A program made the translations under genes and the position numbers. The notes under the pieces are model-generated. The model saw only the letters and a list, made by a program, of their open reading frames with translations, was not told where the DNA came from and made no database searches. Below are positions 1 to 4,998 of a stretch of 6,759 bases of DNA, in pieces (position 1 is the stretch's first letter; each line of letters starts with the position of its first letter). Source of the stretch: an uncultured Actinomycetes bacterium (lineage in GTDB: Bacteria > Actinomycetota > Actinomycetes > S36-B12); assembly GCA_937876275.1 (NCBI GenBank), contig CALFIA010000276.1, positions 1 to 6,759 on the forward strand, in the 5' to 3' direction.

Positions 1-21
1 AGACGTGTGCTCTTCCGATCT
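1..21 (+). other. Illumina TruSeq adapter remnant (non-biological)
   Basis: The first 21 bases, ending in GTGTGCTCTTCCGATCT, are identical to the 3' end of the standard Illumina TruSeq read-2 adapter as I remember it. They sit exactly at the contig edge, where untrimmed adapter is expected. Genuine sequence therefore begins at about base 22. Only 12 bases (22-33) separate it from the stop codon of the first gene, so nothing can be said about what lies downstream of that gene in the genome. Confidence 0.95.
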
Positions 22-33
22 CCGCCGCGCACG

Positions 34-846
34 CTAGTTCGTCAGGTAATCCATCTGAGCTTGAACGCTGAGCTTTGCAGCACCCCGCAGGTTCTCCGGC
101 GTCCTCGCGTACACGATGGCCACCACTTCGTCAGCAGTACGTGCTCCGGCATCGAGAGCTGCACGCACATCATCTAGCCGCTCTGCACGATGCTTGATGT
201 ACTGATCAATGCGAGCTGCCGGGTCGACAATCACAGGTCCGTGCCCTGGATAGATGCGTCCAATCACGTGAGCTTCGATGGTTACCGCAAGGGTGTCGAG
301 TGTGGCGAGATAGTCACCGAGCTTGCCTTCCGGCCACGCAATGACCGTGGTGCCTCGGCCAAGAACTGTGTCACCCGTGAGAATTGACGAGTCACCATTG
401 ACTCGAAATGACAGACAGTCAGCCGAGTGGCCTGGTGTGGGAATGACCTCGATGGCCAAGTCGCAGAATTCGATTACCTCCCCAGCCTGAAGTCCCTCAC
501 CGCCAAAGACGTGCTCAGGATCAAGGGCACGAACCGGAGCACCGGTCATGCGTGAAAGCGCACGCGCGCCTGCCGAGTGATCAGCGTGACCATGTGTGAC
601 AAGAATTTGCGCGATTGCCCCGCGTTCATTGACAGTGTCAGCAATGCGCTCGAGATGCGCGATGGTGTCAGGCCCGGGATCCACGACAACGACCTCGGTG
701 GAACCGGGCTCGGCGATGAGCCAGGTGTTCGTGCCTTCAAGGGTCCAGGCCGAGGGGTTCGGGGCGAGAAGGCACGTGCTCCAGTCGCTCACAACGCCAC
801 CGGTCCAGACGTCGTCGCTACCTAATGGGAGAAGGCGTCCGCTCAT
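34..846 (-). CDS. LACTB2-like metallo-beta-lactamase-fold hydrolase
   Basis: This 270-residue MBL-fold protein has a full set of metal ligands: the HGHADH motif (H85, H87, D89, H90), H140 in TPGHS, D159 in TGD and H202 in PGHG. The stretch NPSAWTLEGTNTWLI (30-44), the GRGTT segment (163-167) and the tail IYPGHGPVI followed by a winged-helix-like C-terminus (about 220-270) resemble the LACTB2 group, whose human member is a mitochondrial endoribonuclease. Glyoxalase-II-type hydrolysis is an alternative, so the substrate is open. There is no signal peptide, so it is probably cytosolic. It is the last gene of the minus-strand operon. Its ATG overlaps the NUDIX stop by 4 bp (ATGA), which suggests translational coupling, and only a weak GGCGGA precedes it. 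By position it corresponds to M. tuberculosis Rv3677c. Fold is near certain; function is moderate. Confidence 0.93.
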   Translation of the reverse strand: MSGRLLPLGSDDVWTGGVVSDWSTCLLAPNPSAWTLEGTNTWLIAEPGSTEVVVVDPGPDTIAHLERIADTVNERGAIAQILVTHGHADHSAGARALSRMTGAPVRALDPEHVFGGEGLQAGEVIEFCDLAIEVIPTPGHSADCLSFRVNGDSSILTGDTVLGRGTTVIAWPEGKLGDYLATLDTLAVTIEAHVIGRIYPGHGPVIVDPAARIDQYIKHRAERLDDVRAALDAGARTADEVVAIVYARTPENLRGAAKLSVQAQMDYLTN

Positions 847-1610
847 TGGCTGATTCCGCCGGTCTCCAGATGAGCGGGGGGAACGACATCGAGCTCAACT
901 ATCTCACCGGTGCGCTCATTGACGATGTGCCAACTCAGATCCCGCTCCCCTACTGGAGTCGCACGAGGCATGCGCGCGACCACCTCGCGAGATTGCGCTG
1001 CGGCGATTGCCTGTTCGACTGAATCGAAGGTCTCGATAAGGCGAAGTATCTCCAGGGTTGGTCGAAGCATCGGGAGCTCATCTCGCGAGTACCGCTCGAG
1101 TGCATCCGATGGTCGGATCCATTCAGCGTGATCAGCTTCGCCGGATGCTACGAATGCAGTTTGGCTCTCTGGTAGTCGAGCAATGAAGAAGCGCACGTCG
1201 AATCGACGGCTCTCGTGCTCGGGTGTCACCCAGTGATCGACGAGTACGACGTCATGCGGGTCGGCAATCTCTACACCTGCCTCCTCCAGCGTCTCGCGAA
1301 TCGCACAAGCGAGAAGGCCGCGGAATTCGCTGACCGATGCGCTCGCTCGCGCCGCATTGTTCTCGACGAAATCAGCATCGAGTGTCTCGGTGATGGGATC
1401 GGCGAAATCCGCGTCGTCGAGCGCTCCACCGGGATACACCGACATACCCGGTGCGAACTTCATCGTGAGCGGCCTGCGCATCAAGAATGTCTCGACACCG
1501 TCTTCACCATCTCGGACGAGCACGAGAGTTGACGCAGGACGCGGAGTAGGCGGAATCCAATCCTTCGACCCAGAGGCGAGCAGGAGAGCACGCTCGCGAA
1601 CAACCGACAT
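843..1610 (-). CDS. NUDIX hydrolase, NUDT19-like with split Nudix box
   Basis: A 255-residue NUDIX-fold protein. The segment MKFAPGMSVYPGG (50-62) opens the Nudix motif, and RETLEEAGV (105-113) supplies the metal-binding REUXEEXGU half. The two halves lie 43 residues apart (G62 to R105) instead of the canonical 14, so there is an insertion of about 29 residues. That arrangement is typical of the NUDT19 group, whose mammalian member cleaves CoA and acyl-CoA diphosphate bonds in peroxisomes. CoA-type diphosphate hydrolysis is therefore the best guess, unproven here. No signal peptide or membrane segment is seen. The gene starts 2 bp after the RidA stop. A GAGGTGG ribosome site inside the end of the RidA gene lies about 10 nt before the ATG. 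The stop overlaps the next gene's start by 4 bp. The M. tuberculosis block, as I recall it, lacks a gene in this slot. Confidence 0.92.
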   Translation of the reverse strand: MSVVRERALLLASGSKDWIPPTPRPASTLVLVRDGEDGVETFLMRRPLTMKFAPGMSVYPGGALDDADFADPITETLDADFVENNAARASASVSEFRGLLACAIRETLEEAGVEIADPHDVVLVDHWVTPEHESRRFDVRFFIARLPESQTAFVASGEADHAEWIRPSDALERYSRDELPMLRPTLEILRLIETFDSVEQAIAAAQSREVVARMPRATPVGERDLSWHIVNERTGEIVELDVVPPAHLETGGISQ

Positions 1611-1612
1611 GA

Positions 1613-2077
1613 CTAGTCGGCCACCTCGACGATGATCTCGACCTCAACCGGCGCATTGCGCGGAAGAACCGCGACTCCAACAGCAGAGCGCGCATGACGT
1701 CCGGCGTCACCGAAGGCCTCGAGCAGGAGATTGCTCGCACCATTCATGACGGCCGGTTGCCCTGAGAACTCGGGATCGCTGGCAACGAAACCCACGACCT
1801 TCACCACGCGTATGACCTTGTCGAGATCACCGATGACTGACTTCACGGCCGCAATAGCGTTGAGTGCGCATCGAGCCGCAAGCTCTGCAGCTCGCTCCGG
1901 ATCAATCTCGGCGCCAACCTTGCCGGTTGCGATCAACTCGCCATCGACCACGGGAAGCTGCCCTGAGGTGTAGACGTAACGACCGGAGAGTACGGCTGGC
2001 ACGTAGGCAGCAAGCGGAGTCGTCGCCTCAGGCAACGTGTGACCCGCAGCAGCGAGTCGGGATTCAACAGTCGACAT
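1613..2077 (-). CDS. RidA/YjgF-family protein (probable enamine/imine deaminase)
   Basis: A 154-residue YjgF/YER057c/UK114-family protein. Family landmarks are Y25 (AAYVPA), TSGQLPV (38-44), the LNAIAAVKS helix (72-80), HARSAVGVAVLP (128-139) and VEVEIIVEV (144-152). R130 matches the arginine that binds the substrate carboxylate in E. coli RidA (R105), and E145 appears to match its E120. RidA proteins form trimers that hydrolyse reactive 2-aminoacrylate and related imines to keto acids. This one is about 25 residues longer than E. coli RidA, with a longer N-terminus, so it may belong to a sibling subgroup with another substrate. I chose the start at 2077 because the family fold begins there; the open frame running further upstream has no homologous character and overlaps the DUF4177 gene. 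It begins 2 bp after the DUF4177 stop. By position it corresponds to Rv3678c. Confidence 0.93.
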   Translation of the reverse strand: MSTVESRLAAAGHTLPEATTPLAAYVPAVLSGRYVYTSGQLPVVDGELIATGKVGAEIDPERAAELAARCALNAIAAVKSVIGDLDKVIRVVKVVGFVASDPEFSGQPAVMNGASNLLLEAFGDAGRHARSAVGVAVLPRNAPVEVEIIVEVAD

Positions 2078-2079
2078 GA

Positions 2080-2235
2080 CTACCCCAGGGGTCGCTTCAG
2101 GTAAGCAATGAGGTTCTCGGAGTTCGGACCAGGAACGACCTGGACGAGCTCCCATCCATCGAGGCCCCAGTTGTCGAGGATCTGCTTGGTGGCGTGCACG
2201 AGCAACGGCACAGTGGCGTATTCCCATTTCGTCAT
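2080..2235 (-). CDS. Small DUF4177-like protein (51 aa)
   Basis: A 51-residue protein beginning MTKWEYATVPLL, with a central GLDGWELVQVVP and ending IAYLKRPLG. This matches the DUF4177 pattern: an N-terminal WEY strand, a helix, a GWELV turn-strand, then a last strand ending in FK/LKRP. Function is unknown in the family; no catalytic residues, signal peptide or membrane segment are visible. An alternative upstream ATG would add 12 residues (MRYPVVTYYCRS) that do not fit the family, so I prefer the start at 2235. No Shine-Dalgarno precedes it, and a TACTGT hexamer lies 6 nt upstream, which suggests a leaderless message. It is the first gene of the minus-strand operon, 2 bp ahead of the RidA gene, and sits back-to-back with the ATPase pair. 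By position it corresponds to M. tuberculosis Rv3678A. Confidence 0.88.
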   Translation of the reverse strand: MTKWEYATVPLLVHATKQILDNWGLDGWELVQVVPGPNSENLIAYLKRPLG

Positions 2236-2241
2236 GGAACG

Positions 2242-2247
2242 ACAGTA
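2242..2247 (-). promoter_or_regulatory. Candidate -10 element of the minus-strand operon (leaderless)
   Basis: Read on the minus strand, the hexamer TACTGT fits the actinobacterial -10 consensus TANNNT and is followed by exactly 6 nt (CGTTCC) before the ATG of the DUF4177 gene. That spacing places the transcript start on or next to the A of the start codon. No Shine-Dalgarno sequence is present, which fits a leaderless mRNA. I see no good -35 box. Confidence 0.5.
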
Positions 2248-2270
2248 GTAGGTGACCACGGGGTAGCGCA

Positions 2271-2276
2271 TAGGCT
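2271..2276 (+). promoter_or_regulatory. Candidate -10 element of the ATPase operon (leaderless)
   Basis: TAGGCT fits TANNNT and is followed by exactly 6 nt (GGTTCC) before the GTG start at 2283, the same geometry as the opposing promoter. There is no Shine-Dalgarno, and the in-frame TAG inside this hexamer (2271-2273) rules out any upstream start. The two divergent -10 elements are only 23 bp apart, so polymerase binding at one would probably exclude the other. The -35 region is not recognisable. Confidence 0.5.
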
Positions 2277-2282
2277 GGTTCC

Positions 2283-3269
2283 GTGAGCGATGCGCAGTTG
2301 TGGCCCGGGGTCGACCTGCATGTCGTCTCCGGCAAGGGAGGAACCGGTAAGACCACGGTCGCCGCGTCTCTCGCGCTCGCGCTCGCCCAAGGGGGAAGGC
2401 GCACACTGCTCATCGAGGTCGAGGGCCGTCAGGGCATTGCTCAACTGTTCGACACGGCACCGCTGCCCTACGAGGAGCGGATGATCGCGGTCGCGCCTGA
2501 GGGCGGCGAAGTATGGGCGCTGGCGGTGGATCCCCAGGAAGCACTTCTGGACTACCTCGAGCAGTTCTACAACTTGCGACGTGCGGGCGCCGCCCTGAAG
2601 AAGATGGGTGCCGTCGATTTTGCCACGACAATCGCCCCCGGGCTTCGCGATGTCTTGTTGACAGGCAAGGCGGTAGAGGTCGTTCGGCGAAAGCCCGATG
2701 ACAAGAAGAATTACTACGACTCCGTGATCATCGATGCTCCCCCGACCGGTCGCATCACAAAGTTCTTGAACGTGAACTCCGAGATGTCAGGGCTGGCGAA
2801 GGTCGGCCCCATCCGCAATCACGCTGATCTAGTGATGAGCGTGATTGCCTCGCCTCGAACCGCGGTGCACCTCGTCACGCTGCTCGAGGAAATGCCAGTT
2901 CAAGAGACGATCGACGGTATCGCTGAACTCACCGCATCCGGATTGCCTGTCGGTGCAGTGTTCGTCAACATGACTCGACCTTCGGTTCTTACCGAGCAGC
3001 AACGCACGGCGGCCATAAACGGCACCCTTCCCCTCGATCAGATTTCCGCTGATCTCGCCGCCGTCGGCATCGCACCCGAGCCTCTCGCCGCTGAGCTCGC
3101 GTCAGAAGCTCGCGACTACGCCTTGCGCATCGCACTCGAAGGCAGGGAACTTGAGCGCATTGACAATCTGAGTCTTCGCCACCTGACCTTGCCTTTGCTT
3201 CCTGGTGGAGTCGATCTCGGAGGGCTCTACGAACTCGCGGCCACCCTGCGATCGGAGGGAGTGAGATGA
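2283..3269 (+). CDS. ArsA/Get3-family ATPase, first subunit (Rv3679-like)
   Basis: A 328-residue SIMIBI-class ATPase. The deviant Walker A is SGKGGTGKTT (16-25), with signature lysine K18 and P-loop lysine K23. Switch II is VIIDAPPTG (148-156). In the switch I position, where ArsA and Get3 have DPA, it has EGR (47-49), so the usual catalytic aspartate is replaced. The protein contains no cysteine, which excludes arsenite or zinc coordination of the ArsA or Get3 type; the common label of arsenite-pump ATPase should not be used. There is no membrane segment, so it is cytosolic. The GTG start is forced by an in-frame stop at 2271. Its TGA overlaps the next ATPase start by 4 bp, implying 1:1 coupled synthesis. 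The M. tuberculosis counterparts Rv3679/Rv3680 (BagA/BagB, from memory) form a complex linked to tolerance of glycerol-derived and aldehyde stress. Confidence 0.93.
   Translation: MSDAQLWPGVDLHVVSGKGGTGKTTVAASLALALAQGGRRTLLIEVEGRQGIAQLFDTAPLPYEERMIAVAPEGGEVWALAVDPQEALLDYLEQFYNLRRAGAALKKMGAVDFATTIAPGLRDVLLTGKAVEVVRRKPDDKKNYYDSVIIDAPPTGRITKFLNVNSEMSGLAKVGPIRNHADLVMSVIASPRTAVHLVTLLEEMPVQETIDGIAELTASGLPVGAVFVNMTRPSVLTEQQRTAAINGTLPLDQISADLAAVGIAPEPLAAELASEARDYALRIALEGRELERIDNLSLRHLTLPLLPGGVDLGGLYELAATLRSEGVR
3254..3259 (+). promoter_or_regulatory. Strong ribosome binding site for the second ATPase
   Basis: GGAGGG lies inside the 3' end of the first ATPase gene, with a 6-nt spacer to the ATG at 3266. 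It fixes the start that overlaps the preceding TGA. It is the clearest Shine-Dalgarno in the window and contrasts with the SD-less first gene of the same transcript. Confidence 0.8.
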
Positions 3270-4420
3270 CCTCCTTCGAGAACGCCCCCACACTCGACAT
3301 CGATGCACTGATCTCGAATCGGGAAATCAAAATCTTGGTGTGCACTGGCGCAGGTGGGGTCGGCAAGACCACGACCTCGGCAGCACTTGCTCTACGTGCC
3401 GCCGAGCATGGGCGCAAAGTGTGCGTGCTGACCATCGACCCCGCGCGCCGACTCGCACAAGCACTCGGTCTCACCAGTCTCGACAACACCCCGCGCGAAG
3501 TAGTCGGCATTCATTCGGCCGATGGAAGTGGTTCGCTTCACGCCATGATGCTTGATATGAAGCGCACCTTCGACGAAGTCGTCGAGACTCACGCTGATCC
3601 GGAGAAGGCCAAGCAGATCCTCGAGAATCCTTTCTACCAAGCGCTCTCATCATCGTTCGCCGGAACACAGGAGTACATGGCGATGGAGAAGCTCGGGCAG
3701 CTGAGCGCGCGGGCAGACCTCGAGGGCACCTGGGATCTCATCATCGTCGACACACCTCCGTCGCGAAGCGCCCTGGACTTCCTGGATGCTCCGGCACGAC
3801 TGGGGTCGTTCCTCGACGGGAAATTCATTCGCATTCTGACCGCCCCGGCACGCTCCGCCGGCCGAGGCATCGGCAAGATCGCAGCCCTGGGTTTCGGCAT
3901 CTTCACCGGTGTTCTCAACAAGATTCTCGGCACGCAGGTTCTCACTGACGTCGGTACTTTCGTCGCTGCCATTGACACCACCTTTGGCGGATTCCGCGAA
4001 CGAGCCGACAAGACCTACACCCTGCTCAAGCAGCCCAGCAGCAGATTCATCGTCATTGCGGCACCGGAGTCCGACGCACTTCGTGAGGCTGCCTACTTCG
4101 TCGAGCGACTCAAGACTGACTCCATGCCACTTGCCGGGCTAGTGCTGAATCGGGTGCAATACATCGATGCGCCTGAGCTCTCTGCCGATCGCGCGCGAGT
4201 AGCCGCACAGTCACTGGGCAATGGTGAGCATGAACTCACAGCAGCGCTTCTGGGGATTCATGCCAATCGTCAGGCTCAAGCGGAGCGGCAGCGTCACCTG
4301 GCCGAGAGATTCACGGCTGCGCATCCCAGCGTTCCCGTGGCGATGATGCCCGCCATGGCAGAAGACATCCACGACCTTGAGGGTTTGCGACGAATCGGCG
4401 ATTCACTCGCCGAGCATTAG
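3266..4420 (+). CDS. ArsA/Get3-family ATPase, second subunit (Rv3680-like)
   Basis: A 384-residue partner ATPase. The P-loop is TGAGGVGKTT (27-36), with K34 present, but the signature lysine of the deviant Walker A is replaced by A29. Switch I is intact as TIDPARRL (56-63, D58) and switch II is IIVDTPPS (159-166). It is thus the mirror image of its neighbour, which keeps the lysine but lacks the switch I aspartate. Only two cysteines occur (C26, C53), both in the buried core strands, with no CxxC, so metalloid transport is unlikely. A hydrophobic-amphipathic stretch at about 203-227 (IGKIAALGFGIFTG...) sits where Get3 proteins have their client-binding insert; client binding is inference. It probably forms a heterodimer with the upstream product. 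It is convergent with the whiB gene, with a 43-bp gap. Confidence 0.93.
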   Translation: MTSFENAPTLDIDALISNREIKILVCTGAGGVGKTTTSAALALRAAEHGRKVCVLTIDPARRLAQALGLTSLDNTPREVVGIHSADGSGSLHAMMLDMKRTFDEVVETHADPEKAKQILENPFYQALSSSFAGTQEYMAMEKLGQLSARADLEGTWDLIIVDTPPSRSALDFLDAPARLGSFLDGKFIRILTAPARSAGRGIGKIAALGFGIFTGVLNKILGTQVLTDVGTFVAAIDTTFGGFRERADKTYTLLKQPSSRFIVIAAPESDALREAAYFVERLKTDSMPLAGLVLNRVQYIDAPELSADRARVAAQSLGNGEHELTAALLGIHANRQAQAERQRHLAERFTAAHPSVPVAMMPAMAEDIHDLEGLRRIGDSLAEH

Positions 4421-4424
4421 GAAG

Positions 4425-4459
4425 CCGCGCCGGCGACGAGCTGGCCGGAGTAACTGCGG
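4425..4459 (+). terminator. Weak two-part hairpin in the convergent gap
   Basis: In the 43 bp between two converging genes, an inner stem CCGGC/GCCGG (4430-4434 with 4444-4448) can stack under an outer CCGC/GCGG (4425-4428 with 4456-4459). There is no T-run on either strand, so this is not a classical intrinsic terminator. It is simply the only foldable element where transcription from both sides should end. Confidence 0.25.
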
Positions 4460-4463
4460 GGAG

Positions 4464-4778
4464 TTAGGACACCGCGCCAATACGACCGGTGAGAATGCTC
4501 TGGCGATCGAATTCATCCTGAGCGGTCTGCAGCAGGTGGCGCCACGAAGTGACGTTCGGCCGACGACGAAGCAGTGCGCGGCGCTCGCGCTCGGTCATGC
4601 CGCCCCAGACGCCGAACTCGACTCGGTTGTCGAGGGCATCAGCGAGACAGTCGGTACGCACCACGCAGCCAGAGCAGATGGCCTTGGCCCGATTCTGGGC
4701 GGCTCCTTGCACAAAGAGGGTGTCGGGATCTGAAGTACGACAGGCGGCCTGCGCTGCCCAAGCTGAGTCGACCGACAT
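4464..4778 (-). CDS. whiB4: WhiB-family iron-sulfur regulator, WhiB4/WblA type
   Basis: A 104-residue Wbl protein. Four cysteines, C13, C35, C38 and C44 (spacing CX21CX2CX5C), would bind a 4Fe-4S cluster, and the GVWGG turn (56-60) is followed by the basic stretch RRALLRRRP (66-74). Both are diagnostic of the family. Wbl proteins act in the cytosol as O2/NO/redox-sensitive transcription regulators. The assignment to the WhiB4 (Streptomyces WblA, Corynebacterium WhcA) branch rests on position between the ArsA-like pair and a PonA2-type gene in matching orientation. In those organisms this branch affects oxidative-stress responses and differentiation. A GGGGTGG ribosome site (4788-4794, read on the minus strand) lies 9 nt before the ATG. 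The leader is about 100 nt long and carries a perfect inverted repeat. The C-terminal 30 residues (NVTSWRHLL onward) are family-typical in length. Confidence 0.9.
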   Translation of the reverse strand: MSVDSAWAAQAACRTSDPDTLFVQGAAQNRAKAICSGCVVRTDCLADALDNRVEFGVWGGMTERERRALLRRRPNVTSWRHLLQTAQDEFDRQSILTGRIGAVS

Positions 4779-4803
4779 GAACTACGACCACCCCTTCAGT
4801 CAT

Positions 4804-4821
4804 TGTCAGTTTCTACTGACA
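4804..4821. repeat. Perfect 7-bp inverted repeat in the whiB leader
   Basis: TGTCAGT and ACTGACA flank a 4-base centre (TTCT), making an exact 18-bp dyad. In the whiB transcript it would form a 7-bp hairpin with an AGAA loop, ending about 10 nt before the ribosome site. As DNA it is a plausible operator for a dimeric regulator downstream of the candidate promoter. Further TGAC/TGTCA half-sites occur at 4895-4898 and 4910-4914. Sequence alone cannot separate operator from RNA structure. Confidence 0.6.
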
Positions 4822-4886
4822 CCCTGCTGTTACTGCTTGTGGGCGGACGCTACGCCTCACGGGCCAGCACATACAGGCTCTAAAGA

Positions 4887-4915
4887 ACTATTCCTGACTA
4901 GTTAATTAGTGTCAA
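4887..4915 (-). promoter_or_regulatory. Candidate sigma70-type promoter of the whiB gene
   Basis: Read on the minus strand, a perfect -35 TTGACA (4910-4915), a 17-bp spacer and the -10-like AATAGT (4887-4892, 4 of 6 matches to TATAAT) predict a start near 4880 and a leader of about 100 nt. It lies in the only clearly AT-rich patch of the window. The same AATAGT hexamer recurs on the plus strand at 4914-4919, and 4897-4910 is a 14-bp dyad with 12 matching bases (ACTAGTTAATTAGT). The element may therefore be bidirectional or bound by a dimeric regulator. Confidence 0.5.
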
Positions 4916-4932
4916 TAGTCCGACTTCGCCTT

Positions 4933-4970
4933 CCTCGGGGGGTGGGTCGTCGCGCGCCGCTACCCCGAGG
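4933..4970. repeat. 8-bp GC inverted repeat upstream of the PBP gene
   Basis: CCTCGGGG (4933-4940) and CCCCGAGG (4963-4970) are exact inverted repeats whose arms start 30 bp apart, about three helical turns. G-T wobbles can extend the stem by two pairs. The right arm overlaps where the -35 of the candidate PBP promoter would lie (4962-4967), so a regulator bridging both arms could repress it. No T-run follows, so it is unlikely to be a terminator. Confidence 0.5.
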
Positions 4971-4984
4971 GGAACACCCCGACT

Positions 4985-4990
4985 TACGCT
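4985..4990 (+). promoter_or_regulatory. Candidate -10 element of the PBP gene (near-leaderless)
   Basis: TACGCT matches TANNNT and ends 8 nt before the ATG at 4999, which would put the transcript start at about 4997. No Shine-Dalgarno lies at a usable distance; the only purine run, GAGGGGAA, is about 25 nt away. This parallels the two leaderless candidates at 2236-2282. The -35 is poor. Confidence 0.4.
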
Positions 4991-4998
4991 GACGTCTG

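Noticed and set aside
2078..2413. A much longer N-terminal extension of the RidA reading frame (266 aa in total)
   Set aside because: The extra residues have no family resemblance and run through the DUF4177 gene in another frame and into the divergent promoters. The family fold and the 2-bp operon junction support the start at 2077.
2989..3510. A 173-aa minus-strand open frame spanning the junction of the two ATPase genes
   Set aside because: It has arginine/serine-rich composition typical of antisense frames in GC-rich coding DNA and no recognisable domain; both plus-strand genes are well supported here.
4428..4435. CGCCGGCG palindrome in the convergent gap as a regulator site
   Set aside because: An 8-bp GC palindrome is common by chance at this base composition and has no promoter next to it.
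4377..4733. Plus-strand open frames across the whiB gene
   Set aside because: They are antisense shadows: the minus strand encodes a complete Wbl protein with all four cysteines and GVWGG.
4464..4804. An ATG 25 nt upstream of the whiB start as an alternative start or upstream ORF
   Set aside because: It is out of frame with whiB, has no Shine-Dalgarno, and would lack the first cysteine context. The GGGGTGG site serves the annotated ATG better.
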